Notes: generated from the letters alone by a model not told the origin. Positions 49,171 through 57,871 are shown, counted from the stretch's first letter. The stretch is 64,000 bases of DNA from Psychroserpens damuponensis (GCF_000826655.1 NZ_JXJO01000017.1:1-64000); one strand, 5' to 3'. A program made the numbers and translations.

Positions 49171-49680
49171 TTGCAGTATAAAAAGAGTACCATCGCACTA
49201 CATTATACAAAATCAAACATTTTAAAAGGCGCACTCATTTACAGTGCTGGTGATACTATTGCTGCAATTTTACTCCATGAATTTTCGTGGTATCGCTTAT
49301 TAGGCATGATGCTCATTGGTGCTACATTTTATGCTTTTGAAATCCCTAATTATTTTGATTGGATTGTAAAAAAAACTCAGTTTTTAAAAGGTATCAAAGC
49401 CACATTAACTAAAACTGTTTTAGCGATTGGGTATTTCAATCCGTTGTGGATTGCCAGACATTTACTATTTATCAAACTCTTTTCAGGGCAGTTTGAAGCG
49501 ATTGGATTCAATTTGATCGAAATAGCTTTTTGGTCATTTTTAGTTAATATACCAATATCATTTATTGCCAATTATATCATACAAAATAGATTTAAACTTA
49601 AATGGCGCTTTTTGGGAAGTGCTGTTTTTTCGGCCTTGATGGCAATTTATTACGCGTTGAGTGAGACCATTTTTAGTTGA
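49171..49680 (+). CDS. Small multi-pass membrane protein, faintly Mpv17-like
   Basis: 169 residues from a TTG at 49171. About four hydrophobic spans: ALIYSAGDTIAAILL, LLGMMLIGATFYAFEI, SFLVNIPISFIANYI and FLGSAVFSALMAIYYAL. The pattern KGALIYSAGDTIAA followed by a WYRLLGMMLIGA turn recalls the Mpv17/PMP22 family, a weak similarity judged by eye. It follows xdhB after 150 bases holding fragments of a CTTGCAG-type repeat. Role unknown; it could move a purine or urate but nothing shows that. Confidence 0.55.
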   Translation: MQYKKSTIALHYTKSNILKGALIYSAGDTIAAILLHEFSWYRLLGMMLIGATFYAFEIPNYFDWIVKKTQFLKGIKATLTKTVLAIGYFNPLWIARHLLFIKLFSGQFEAIGFNLIEIAFWSFLVNIPISFIANYIIQNRFKLKWRFLGSAVFSALMAIYYALSETIFS

Positions 49681-49694
49681 TTAATCGTTTTTTT

Positions 49695-49740
49695 TCATTC
49701 CGAACGAAGTATGAGGAGGAATCTCAATGAGAAAAGATCT
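49695..49740 (+). repeat. Dispersed repeat, GAACGAAG-type
   Basis: TCATTCCGAACGAAGTATGA followed by GGAGGAATCTCAATGAGA; divergent copy of the family seen at 7297 and 9491. It lies between convergent genes. Confidence 0.4.
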
Positions 49741-49783
49741 TATCGTTACATCAACATATTCAGCAAAATGCTACCGTTTATCC

Positions 49784-50272
49784 CTACATAAGTACCCTCA
49801 AATTCTCTTTACTTAATAGTTTATAATCTGAAATATTATAATGCATAACAATGTCATCTAATAAATAATCACGAACCACCAAGATTAAATGTGCATTCAC
49901 ATGTGATATATATTGAGGAATTAAAATTTCAGCAGATTGATGCAAACCTTGGCTTTTAAGTTCTAATTTTCCTAATTCATCTATAATGAGGTATCGCTTT
50001 TCGTTTTCCGAAGCAAAAGACATTAAAAAATCATTGGCTTTTTTAAATGCAGATTTTAAGAATTTAAAAGGTCCAATTGATAGGGTTTCTTCAGATTCCA
50101 TTTCAACTTCAAGTTCAAATGGTTCTTGAGATTCAACTTTCAGAAAAAAACGTGTTCCATCCTCTCCATCGGGACATAGCAATCCGTCTGCCATTGTTTT
50201 GGATTTAGCCCATTTTAACAAAGTTGTAGTTTTACCTGATCGAATAGGTCCTGTGAGTATATAAATCATCAA
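49784..50272 (-). CDS. P-loop nucleoside-triphosphatase
   Basis: 162 residues. Walker A is TGPIRSGKTTTLLKW near the start and Walker B with a following glycine is YLIIDELGKLELKSQG, as in THEP1-like small NTPases that often accompany molybdenum or purine genes. It overlaps the membrane-protein gene by four bases (ATGA), so the two are translationally coupled and may act together as an ATP-driven device. Substrate unknown. Confidence 0.72.
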   Translation of the reverse strand: MMIYILTGPIRSGKTTTLLKWAKSKTMADGLLCPDGEDGTRFFLKVESQEPFELEVEMESEETLSIGPFKFLKSAFKKANDFLMSFASENEKRYLIIDELGKLELKSQGLHQSAEILIPQYISHVNAHLILVVRDYLLDDIVMHYNISDYKLLSKENLRVLM

Positions 50273-51273
50273 GTAGGCATTTTAAAATGAATGCAATTTG
50301 AGATACTATTTGCCATAAAATGTTTAAATCTTGTATAGCCTTTTAAGTGCTTTGTCTCTTTCCAAGTATATGAAATTATCTGCCTGAAATACGGAAACAA
50401 GTCCATTGCATTTGTAATATCGTCCTTGTATTGAGATTCTTTTTTATGCAAGTATTTTTTTACGAGTTTTAAAAGCAAGGGTCCAATAACCAAATACCAA
50501 AGCATTAAAATTAAAAAGCTACGCAACATGATATAAATACCTTTTTGCCATCCAAATAAATGGCCTCCAAATACCGTAAATGCCAAAACAATGATGGCAA
50601 CAGTGATTAACCAAACCCATATAATTTTTGTTTTAATAGATACTTTTGAGGTTTTGATTTTCACCGCTATATCATCTGGCTCTAGATAGAAATCTGCTTT
50701 TGGGCTACTTGAAATTATTTTAATTAAGCTTTTAATAAAAAAACCTGCCAAAATACCGCACACTCCATAAACTAAGAGGTAAATGGTCACCAAAAGTGAT
50801 GATGTTGATGTCTCTGAAACAAACTCTAATTTTTTTTGCACCCAAGCACCATAAATATTAATAGCTTCCCATAGTTCGGTGCCGTAAACAATGGTAAGAA
50901 TTAATAATTTTTGCAATGCAGACTCTAGAAAGGTAACCATACCTAACATCATTAATGTGGCACCTTTCCAAGAGAAATTAGAAAACAATAAAGCTCCAAA
51001 AAGTGCTTGAAAACTCACTGCAACATAAGCTCCAAAAGGAGAGTATGGACTCACAGCCATTTTTATAATTAAAACAATGAGTAAAGCTTTTAATATAGCT
51101 TGCCATTTGTTTTCGGCATAAAAAGCAATTAAGCTAATGAGTAAAATAGAAATTCCGCCAACAATCAAACCTGTAAAAGGCGTATTAAAAACATGTAAAA
51201 AACCACCAAGACCAGACTCATTTAAAGCCCAAAGTGCCGTTAATTTATCTATTATGGATTTATTATTTTTCAT
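50269..51273 (-). CDS. Unrecognised seven-span membrane protein coupled to an NTPase
   Basis: 334 residues with about seven hydrophobic spans (roughly 35-52, 57-75, 78-97, 100-125, 155-178, 207-228 and 238-260) and a basic C-terminal cytosolic tail. Between spans 2 and 4 lies SPYSPFGAYVAVSFQALFGALLF, a small-residue, proline-rich segment resembling substrate-binding (S) subunits of energy-coupling transporters; that is only an impression. It overlaps the P-loop NTPase gene and lies between xdhC and the purine genes. Function unknown. Confidence 0.65.
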   Translation of the reverse strand: MKNNKSIIDKLTALWALNESGLGGFLHVFNTPFTGLIVGGISILLISLIAFYAENKWQAILKALLIVLIIKMAVSPYSPFGAYVAVSFQALFGALLFSNFSWKGATLMMLGMVTFLESALQKLLILTIVYGTELWEAINIYGAWVQKKLEFVSETSTSSLLVTIYLLVYGVCGILAGFFIKSLIKIISSSPKADFYLEPDDIAVKIKTSKVSIKTKIIWVWLITVAIIVLAFTVFGGHLFGWQKGIYIMLRSFLILMLWYLVIGPLLLKLVKKYLHKKESQYKDDITNAMDLFPYFRQIISYTWKETKHLKGYTRFKHFMANSISNCIHFKMPT

Positions 51274-51277
51274 AGTA

Positions 51278-51297
51278 TTTCCCGTGAAAATAGGAAA
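51278..51297 (-). repeat. Start-proximal stem-loop before the membrane-protein gene
   Basis: In the gene's sense TTTCC-N10-GGAAA, with TTTTC in the loop, four bases before the ATG. A looser member of the family. Confidence 0.45.
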
Positions 51298-51319
51298 CTT
51301 ATTTATAATTTTATTTGAA

Positions 51320-51348
51320 AGAGATTGTTCGCTTCACTCTGAATGATA
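51320..51348 (-). repeat. Dispersed repeat, inverted orientation
   Basis: On the minus strand TCATTCAGAGTGAAGCGAAC, matching the repeat at 7297. It lies immediately after xdhC. Confidence 0.5.
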
Positions 51349-51351
51349 ACT

Positions 51352-52122
51352 TTATTTATTATAATGAACCTGTAGCAATTGTGCAACCACGCTTATTGCA
51401 ATTTCTTTTGGTGTATCGCCTCCAATAGGCAATCCAATTGGGCACACTACATTAGTCATACCTTCTTCAATATTCATCTCATTAATGAGCATATTGTTAA
51501 AACGCACCTTTTTAGTTTTACTTCCTATTAAACCTAAAAATTTAGTCTCTTCTTTTAGTGCCATTGAAATGATATCAAAATCTATGGCATGATTATGAGT
51601 CATAACCAAAACATAACACTGTCGTCCCCAACGCACAGCATCTCTAAAGGTTTTAAAATCTATTTCACTCACCTCACATTGGTTAACACTTTCATCTACA
51701 TTTTTTTCATCAAACCATTGTGGTCTAGAGTCTATAAGATTGACTTTAAATGGTGTATCGATGAGTAGCTTCACGATTTCTTGTCCGATGTGGCCTGCTC
51801 CAAATAAAAATAATTCTGGTGATTGATTCATAGGTTCTATAATAAATTCTACTTTTCCTCCACAGCATTGTTCAAACTCAGGTCCTAGAGTATATCCAGA
51901 TTCAATAATTCTGTTTTCATTTAAAGCAATCATAGCTTGCTCAATCGCTAAAAACTCTAACTTACCTCCTCCAATAGTCCCAAAGAGCTCTTTAGCTTCA
52001 GTTATAACCATTCTAGAGCCAAGCACACAAGGTGTTGACCCAAAGCATTTTGTCACTGTAACGAGTGCTACAGGTTGTTGCTTGATTTTAAAATTTGATA
52101 ATACTTCAATCCAATTCATCAT
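51352..52122 (-). CDS. xdhC: XdhC/CoxI-family molybdoenzyme maturation factor
   Basis: 256 residues. XdhC binds molybdenum cofactor, promotes its sulfuration and delivers it to xanthine dehydrogenase. Motifs are GTIGGGKLEF (near 50), FEQCCGGKVEF (near 85), the Rossmann LFGAGHIGQEIVKLL (near 109), MTHNHAID, and the C-terminal CPIGLPIGGDTPKEIAISV. I start at the ATG at 52122, because the frame further up begins with a TTG. It is first in a minus-strand set with the membrane protein and the NTPase, and faces xdhAB only a few kilobases away. Confidence 0.9.
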   Translation of the reverse strand: MMNWIEVLSNFKIKQQPVALVTVTKCFGSTPCVLGSRMVITEAKELFGTIGGGKLEFLAIEQAMIALNENRIIESGYTLGPEFEQCCGGKVEFIIEPMNQSPELFLFGAGHIGQEIVKLLIDTPFKVNLIDSRPQWFDEKNVDESVNQCEVSEIDFKTFRDAVRWGRQCYVLVMTHNHAIDFDIISMALKEETKFLGLIGSKTKKVRFNNMLINEMNIEEGMTNVVCPIGLPIGGDTPKEIAISVVAQLLQVHYNK

Positions 52123-52219
52123 TCTTTCCAAAAAGAGAATTTAAATGTAAGGCTTTTTTAGTGTAAACCATATTTCATTTAAGTGATATAAAATAAATTA
52201 GCATTCGGCTAAATTTTCT

Positions 52220-52275
52220 GTTAAGTTTGATACTTGATACCGACTTAAAACTTAACATCTACTTTTTACGTAGAT
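52220..52275 (+). promoter_or_regulatory. Promoter/operator region of the arsenosugar-type cluster
   Basis: GTTAAGTTT (52220-52228) and AAACTTAAC (52248-52256) form a perfect 9-bp inverted repeat with a 19-base spacer, directly followed by ATCTAC-N7-GTAGAT (52257-52275). A -7-like TAAGTTTG (52222-52229) sits inside the first arm, so a repressor or an RNA hairpin at this site would control the operon. The first gene starts at 52301. No ArsR-type regulator is encoded in the window. Confidence 0.5.
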
Positions 52276-52300
52276 AATGCAACCATAGAAAACTTTAAAC

Positions 52301-52636
52301 ATGTCAAAAACATATTATGATCCAGCAGACCTTAGAAAGTTTGGAAACATCACAGAATGGAATGAAGAATTAGGAAATAAATTCTTTGAATATTACGGGA
52401 AAGTTTTTGAAGAAGGCGCACTCACAGCTCGCGAAAAATCACTCATAGCCTTAGCTGTTGCTCATACAGAGCAATGTCCTTACTGCATTGATGCTTATAC
52501 AAAAGATGGTTTACAAAAAGGCGTTACTAAAGAAGAAATGATGGAAGCCATTCATGTTGGTGCTGCAATAAAAAGTGGTGCAACCTTGGTTCATGGTGTA
52601 CAAATGATGAATAAAGTAAATAAATTAGACGGTTAA
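52301..52636 (+). CDS. AhpD-like peroxidase-family protein of the arsenosugar cluster
   Basis: 111 residues of the carboxymuconolactone decarboxylase/AhpD fold. The redox CxxC is C59-P-Y-C62 preceded by H55, with the conserved GVTKEEMMEAIHVGAAIKSG helix after it. A similar small protein regularly accompanies the ArsS radical SAM enzyme, which is encoded 114 bases downstream. Plausibly it keeps arsenic or thiol intermediates reduced; activity is inferred from the fold. Confidence 0.82.
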   Translation: MSKTYYDPADLRKFGNITEWNEELGNKFFEYYGKVFEEGALTAREKSLIALAVAHTEQCPYCIDAYTKDGLQKGVTKEEMMEAIHVGAAIKSGATLVHGVQMMNKVNKLDG

Positions 52637-52642
52637 AATTTT

Positions 52643-52717
52643 GGCGTTACCACAAGGGTCAGGCTCTCGGCAGTCGCTCTCTTTGAGGAGCTCCAACAAA
52701 GCCTCCATCCCTAACGC
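52643..52717. repeat. GGCGTTAC...TAACGC dispersed repeat
   Basis: A 75-base element with terminal GGCGTTAC and CTAACGC inverted ends and a markedly higher G+C interior (AAGGGTCAGGCTCTCGGC; GAGGAGCTCC; GCCTCCATCCC). I recognise it as a repeat common in intergenic regions of flavobacteria and relatives. It occupies most of the gap before arsS. Confidence 0.6.
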
Positions 52718-52750
52718 AGTTAGCCTTAAAAAGAAACCTCAGTCTTAAAA

Positions 52751-53821
52751 ATGAATATGACGAAAGTAAAGACACAATCCCTACAAAAAAAAGGAAGCGA
52801 TTTAGCACAAAGCAATAGACAGCTAGAAATCTTATCAAACGGAATTTTCAAAAGCGGAGAATTACCTACTTTTAAAGATAAAATTTCGGAGACTAGCCAA
52901 TTTCCGCTTAAAGCAAAAAAACTTGAAATACTTCAAATAAACGTGGGTTACATGTGTAACCAAGTGTGTGATCATTGTCATGTAGATGCAGGTCCAGACC
53001 GAAAAGAAATCATGACGCGTGAAACCATGAGACAATGTTTAGACGTTATTAAAAATTCTGGTGCGCATACTTTAGATTTAACAGGAGGCGCTCCTGAGAT
53101 GAATCCAGATTTTAGATGGTTTGTTGAAGAAGCTGCCAAAGTTGGGATTAAAGATTTTATTGTTCGTTCTAACTTAACAATTATTCGTGCCAACAAAAAA
53201 TATTACGATTTACCCGAATTTTTCAAAAAACACAATGTGCATGTCGTGAGCTCAATGCCACACTGGACAAAAGGAAAAACTGATAAACAAAGAGGTGATG
53301 GTGTTTTTGCTAAATCTATAAAAGCGCTACAAGAACTTAACGCAGTTGGCTACGGAATGCCAGGTAGTGCTTTAAAATTAGATTTGGTTTATAATCCATC
53401 TGGTGCTTTTTTACCAGGAGATCAGGCTGCTATGGAGAAAGATTTCAAAAAAGCACTAATGGAAGATTTTGGTATCGAATTTCACAATTTATTTGCGATT
53501 ACCAATTTACCAATTGCACGTTTTTTAGATTTTTTAATCGCTTCAGAAAATTATGAAGACTACATGTATCAATTGGTAGAAGCCTATAACCCGTCTGCGG
53601 TAACAAATGTTATGTGTACCAACACATTGTCTATTAGTTGGGATGGATACTTGTTTGATTGTGATTTTAATCAAATGCTAGAATTACCAGTAAATAGTAA
53701 GTCTAAGCATATATCAAAATTTAACGAAGAACTTTTAGAAGGACGAAATATTGTCATTTCACAACATTGCTATGGTTGTACTGCTGGAGCAGGAAGTAGT
53801 TGTCAAGGTGTTGTTGCGTAA
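52751..53821 (+). CDS. arsS: Arsenosugar-type radical SAM protein ArsS
   Basis: 356 residues. The radical SAM cluster motif is C69-x3-C73-x2-C76 in GYMCNQVCDHCH, with SAM-binding LDLTGGAPEMNPDF. The C-terminal Cys group HCYGCTAGAGSSC (C340, C343, C351) is characteristic of the family. ArsS is known to add a 5'-deoxyadenosyl group to dimethylarsenite, the first step of arsenosugar formation. Neighbours that fit this are two DUF2064 transferases and a nucleoside phosphorylase. No arsM methyltransferase is present in the window. Confidence 0.9.
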   Translation: MNMTKVKTQSLQKKGSDLAQSNRQLEILSNGIFKSGELPTFKDKISETSQFPLKAKKLEILQINVGYMCNQVCDHCHVDAGPDRKEIMTRETMRQCLDVIKNSGAHTLDLTGGAPEMNPDFRWFVEEAAKVGIKDFIVRSNLTIIRANKKYYDLPEFFKKHNVHVVSSMPHWTKGKTDKQRGDGVFAKSIKALQELNAVGYGMPGSALKLDLVYNPSGAFLPGDQAAMEKDFKKALMEDFGIEFHNLFAITNLPIARFLDFLIASENYEDYMYQLVEAYNPSAVTNVMCTNTLSISWDGYLFDCDFNQMLELPVNSKSKHISKFNEELLEGRNIVISQHCYGCTAGAGSSCQGVVA

Positions 53822-53907
53822 TAGCCTGCATAGCTCATATCCTTTTTAATAAAAAATAATAACACTTGCAAAGCTTTAAACTTTGTAACAAATAATAAAA
53901 AATGTGA

Positions 53908-53925
53908 TTTCCACTCTTGTGGAGG
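53908..53925 (+). repeat. Start-proximal stem-loop before the first DUF2064 gene
   Basis: TTTCCAC-TCTT-GTGGAGG pairs over seven positions with two terminal T-G wobbles; the ATG is six bases on. Confidence 0.5.
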
Positions 53926-53931
53926 TTTAAG

Positions 53932-54615
53932 ATGAACAACAAAACGGCCATACTAATATTTGCAAACTCAGCAGAGTTTGAAGCGTCTCAAAAACCGTTT
54001 CAATCGTCTAAGCCATTGTTTGACGCATTAAATAAGCAAACCATAAAAGTTGTTTCAAAAACTGGACTGCCGTATTTTTTATGTTCGGAAAAAAACCAAA
54101 CAGGATCTACCTTTGGTACACGTTTTACCAATGCCATACAATCTATTTATGATAAAGGTTTTGAAAATGTTGTAACTATTGGTAACGACACACCTCATCT
54201 ACAAACTAAGCACATTTTAAAAGCAGTCACTCAATTACAAGAACAAAATGTGGTCTTAGGACCTTCAAAGGATGGTGGCTTTTATTTAATGGGATTAAAA
54301 AAGGCTCATTTTAATCCAGAAACATTTATAAAATTACCTTGGCAAACTTCAATTTTAAGTAGAAGTATTTCTAATATATTGAGGTCCAAAAATATCAAAT
54401 TATCATTTTTAGAGATCTTATCAGATATTGATACTATTTCAGATGTTAATGCTATTATTGATAGTTTTAAATCTATTTCTACAACGTTAAAAAAACACCT
54501 ACAAGGTTACATTTCCGTAGAAAAAGAAATTCTCACATCTCAAATTAATGCTATAGATTCTTTTTTACTAAAGCTTTCATTTAATAAGGGCTCTCCTTTA
54601 CATCTTCATTTATAG
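53932..54615 (+). CDS. DUF2064 glycosyltransferase paralogue lacking the KTR motif
   Basis: 227 residues from the ATG at 53932 (a TTG five codons upstream lies in the hairpin). The fold markers GNDTPHL (84-90) and GPSKDGGFYLMGL (110-122) place it with the arsenosugar-associated DUF2064 transferases. The usual N-terminal nucleotide-binding PxxGxxKTRL is not there; residues 12-30 read NSAEFEASQKPF instead. The C-terminal 55 residues are an extra helical segment. Its paralogue at 62118 keeps the motif, so this copy may be a regulatory or non-catalytic partner. Confidence 0.78.
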   Translation: MNNKTAILIFANSAEFEASQKPFQSSKPLFDALNKQTIKVVSKTGLPYFLCSEKNQTGSTFGTRFTNAIQSIYDKGFENVVTIGNDTPHLQTKHILKAVTQLQEQNVVLGPSKDGGFYLMGLKKAHFNPETFIKLPWQTSILSRSISNILRSKNIKLSFLEILSDIDTISDVNAIIDSFKSISTTLKKHLQGYISVEKEILTSQINAIDSFLLKLSFNKGSPLHLHL

Positions 54616-54673
54616 AGCTCTTAAAATTCTGATAATAATCAGATAATCAATTTCACGTTACTAATTCAATTAA

Positions 54674-57600
54674 ATGAAGCAAATTTACATTTGCATTATG
54701 TTGTTGCTATCTAGCTACAGCTATGCACAAATTACAATTACAGGTACAGTTACTAGTGATATAGACAACCAACCATTAGCCTACGTTAATATTACATCGA
54801 CTTCTGGCAACGGAACAATTACTAACGAAAATGGAATATACTCCATAGATGTAACCTCTACCCAAGATCAACTACGATTTTCTTATTTGGGCTACAACAC
54901 CTCTATTATTAGTGTTGGAAACCAAACCGTTATTAATATTAAATTAACTGAAGACACCTCTTCTCTAAATGAAGTAGTCATTACCGCCTTAGGTTTAGAA
55001 AGAGAAACTAAAGAATTGGGTTATGTTGTACAAGAACTTAACTCAAAAAACTTAACCGAAGTTAAAACGGTAAACTTTCTAGATAACATCTCTGGTAAAC
55101 TAGCTGGTGTAACCATATCTCAAGGGGCAACTGGTGTTGGTTCATCATCAAAAATCACGATTCGTGGTGAGTCTTCGTTTTCTAACAACAACCCTTTATT
55201 TATTGTTGATGGCACGCCTATTAATAATGAAACTGTTTTTAATTTCACAAATGAAGCTGCTGCAGGTTTTCAAGAAATAGACTTTGGTAATGGTGCCATG
55301 GAGGTTAATCCAGATGATATTGAATCTGTCACTGTATTAAAAGGAGCCAATGCTGCTGCACTTTATGGAACTCGCGCCTCTAATGGTGTTATTGTGATAA
55401 AAACAAAAGATGGTCGTAACAAAAAAGGATTAGGCATTAGTTTTAATACCTCTTTATTTGTCGATTCTGCTTTTCGTTTACCAGATTTTCAAAATCAATA
55501 TGGTCAAGGTCAAGCTGGATTATTTGAGTATGTTGACGGTCTTGGAGGTGGTATTAGCGATAATATCACGTATTCTTGGGGACCACGTTTAGATGCAGGG
55601 ATTTTAATTCCGCAATTTGATAGCCCTGTCGATTTAGGGAATGGCGTATTTGTAAGAGGTGGTGATACCTCATTGTATTCAGGAATACCTATTACAGCTA
55701 CAGAGTTTAGGTCTAACCCAAACAATCTTAAGGATTTTTATGAAACAGGTGTAACCACAATTAATAATTTATCTATTTCTAACGGTTTTGATACAGGCAA
55801 TTATCGCCTGTCATTTACAGATTTACGAAGCGAATCAATTATACCAGGTGTTAATCTCGATAGGCAAACCATTGCTACAAAATTGAATTTCAACCCAAGT
55901 GACAAGACTGAAATTAACACCTCAATAAGCTATATTAATTCTAGCAGTGATAATAGACCATCTAATGGTTATGGCAGTGAAAACGCTAATTATTCACTTG
56001 TAGCTTGGGGACCACGATCCTTAAACATTAATAGTTTAAGAAATTATTGGCAACCAGGATTAGAAGGTCTACAGCAATACTCTTTTAACTACACATTTTT
56101 TGACAACCCATTTTTTATTCTTGAAGAAAACAGAAACTCATTTGAGCGCGATCGTATCTTCGGAAACATTAGAGTACAACACCATATCACAGATAATCTA
56201 AGCATTGCTTTTAGAACAGGAATGGATTATAGCAGTGAAACTAGAGAACTACGTAGAAATTTTAGCAGCAATCGTTTTCAAAATGGAGGTTATGCAGAGC
56301 ATGATGTTAGTTTTAGAGAAGTGAACACCGATTTTTTAGTAAATTACAATAATCAATTTGGAGAATTCTCTTTTGATGTGTCTCTCGGCGGAAATCGTCT
56401 AGATCAAAATGCAGCAACCAAACAATTGCAAACCGTTAACCTTGCGCAGCCTGGTATTTTTAACTTAAACAATGCAGCATCGCCAATTGAGGCATTTCAA
56501 TTTGAAAGCAGAAAACGAATTAATTCGCTCTACGGTATTGCAAAATTTGGGTACAAAAATTATCTCTATTTAGATATCACAGGTCGTAACGATTGGTCTA
56601 GCGCATTAGCGACACCTTTTTCTGTTAATGGGACTTCGTTTTTCTACCCATCGGTTTCTACAAGTTTTATACTATCTAATGTAACGGAGTTGCCAGAGGT
56701 TTTTTCATTTGCTAAACTACGAGCAAGTGTTGCTCAGGTTGGTAATGATACTGGAGCCTACCAAACCTCTGGCGCATTTGTATCTCAAACACCATTTAAT
56801 GGTCAGCCAACATTTAGCGATCAAAATTTTATACCAAACTCAAATTTAAAACCAGAGCAAACCACCTCTTTTGAAGTTGGTACAGATTTACGTTTCTTTA
56901 AAGACCGTTTAAAAATTGATGCCACTTATTATAACGCAACTACCAAAGATCAAATTATTTCTTTACCCATTGCAGTATCATCTGGTTACAACCAGCAAGT
57001 TGTAAATGGTGGTAAAGTAAATACGCAAGGCGTAGAGCTTATATTAGGTATAACACCAATTAAAACACAAGATTTTAGATGGAATACACTTTTTAATTTT
57101 GCATCAAGTCGTTCAACAATTAAAGAATTACCTCAAGCAGATGGCAGATTAACTCTAGCCTACAGTAGAATTTATGACAGCGCCAACCAAACAGTTTGGT
57201 TTCAAGTAGAAGAAGGTGGACGCATTGGTGATATTTATGGTACAGGATATTCTCGCAGTCCTGACGGAGAATTTCTTATTGATGACAACGGTAGATTTAT
57301 TGCAAATAATACACTCCAAAAACTAGGAAATTACAACCCAGATTTCACCTTAGGCTGGAACAATAATTTTAGCTACAAAAACTGGAATTTAAGTTTCTTA
57401 TTTGACTGGAGACAAGGTGGTGAAGTTGTATCAAGAACCAGAGCTCTAGGTAATGTTGGTGGTCAATTAGCAGAAACTGGATACAGACCAGAAGACGGTA
57501 TCGTTGCTCAAGGTGTAAATGTAAATACAGGCTTACCAAATACGGTAGCTGTTTCTGCAGAAAGCTATTACAGACAATTCTATGATAGAAACCATGAAGA

Positions 57601-57868
57601 GAATAATATTTATGATGCATCATTTTTAAAACTTCGTCAATTTTCTATTGGTTATGATTTTCAATTAAAAAATGGGTTTCTTGGCTTAAAGGAAGGTGCC
57701 GATTTAAGTCTATCCATAATAGGAAACAACTTATTTGTAATTACCGAAAATCCGCATTTTGATCCAGAACAACTCGCAGTGCAAGGCAATGGTTTTGTAA
57801 GTGGTATTGAAGACATGAGCTATGCTACAACACGTAGTATTGGCTTTAAAGCTGGATTTAATTTCTAG
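54674..57868 (+). CDS. SusC/RagA-type TonB-dependent outer-membrane receptor
   Basis: 1064 residues. Signal peptide to about residue 19 (ending YAQ), a carboxypeptidase-like domain with the N-terminal ITGTVTSDIDNQPLAYVN (20-95), then the plug with FLDNISGKLAGVTISQG and the SusC signature NNPLFIVDGTPINNE and RASNGVIVIKTK, and a 22-strand barrel ending with FKAGFNF. It imports a ligand with the SusD lipoprotein encoded next. Its position within an arsenosugar-type operon is unusual and suggests uptake of an organoarsenic, nucleoside or sugar substrate; that is inference. Confidence 0.93.
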   Translation: MKQIYICIMLLLSSYSYAQITITGTVTSDIDNQPLAYVNITSTSGNGTITNENGIYSIDVTSTQDQLRFSYLGYNTSIISVGNQTVINIKLTEDTSSLNEVVITALGLERETKELGYVVQELNSKNLTEVKTVNFLDNISGKLAGVTISQGATGVGSSSKITIRGESSFSNNNPLFIVDGTPINNETVFNFTNEAAAGFQEIDFGNGAMEVNPDDIESVTVLKGANAAALYGTRASNGVIVIKTKDGRNKKGLGISFNTSLFVDSAFRLPDFQNQYGQGQAGLFEYVDGLGGGISDNITYSWGPRLDAGILIPQFDSPVDLGNGVFVRGGDTSLYSGIPITATEFRSNPNNLKDFYETGVTTINNLSISNGFDTGNYRLSFTDLRSESIIPGVNLDRQTIATKLNFNPSDKTEINTSISYINSSSDNRPSNGYGSENANYSLVAWGPRSLNINSLRNYWQPGLEGLQQYSFNYTFFDNPFFILEENRNSFERDRIFGNIRVQHHITDNLSIAFRTGMDYSSETRELRRNFSSNRFQNGGYAEHDVSFREVNTDFLVNYNNQFGEFSFDVSLGGNRLDQNAATKQLQTVNLAQPGIFNLNNAASPIEAFQFESRKRINSLYGIAKFGYKNYLYLDITGRNDWSSALATPFSVNGTSFFYPSVSTSFILSNVTELPEVFSFAKLRASVAQVGNDTGAYQTSGAFVSQTPFNGQPTFSDQNFIPNSNLKPEQTTSFEVGTDLRFFKDRLKIDATYYNATTKDQIISLPIAVSSGYNQQVVNGGKVNTQGVELILGITPIKTQDFRWNTLFNFASSRSTIKELPQADGRLTLAYSRIYDSANQTVWFQVEEGGRIGDIYGTGYSRSPDGEFLIDDNGRFIANNTLQKLGNYNPDFTLGWNNNFSYKNWNLSFLFDWRQGGEVVSRTRALGNVGGQLAETGYRPEDGIVAQGVNVNTGLPNTVAVSAESYYRQFYDRNHEENNIYDASFLKLRQFSIGYDFQLKNGFLGLKEGADLSLSIIGNNLFVITENPHFDPEQLAVQGNGFVSGIEDMSYATTRSIGFKAGFNF

Positions 57869-57871
57869 CTT

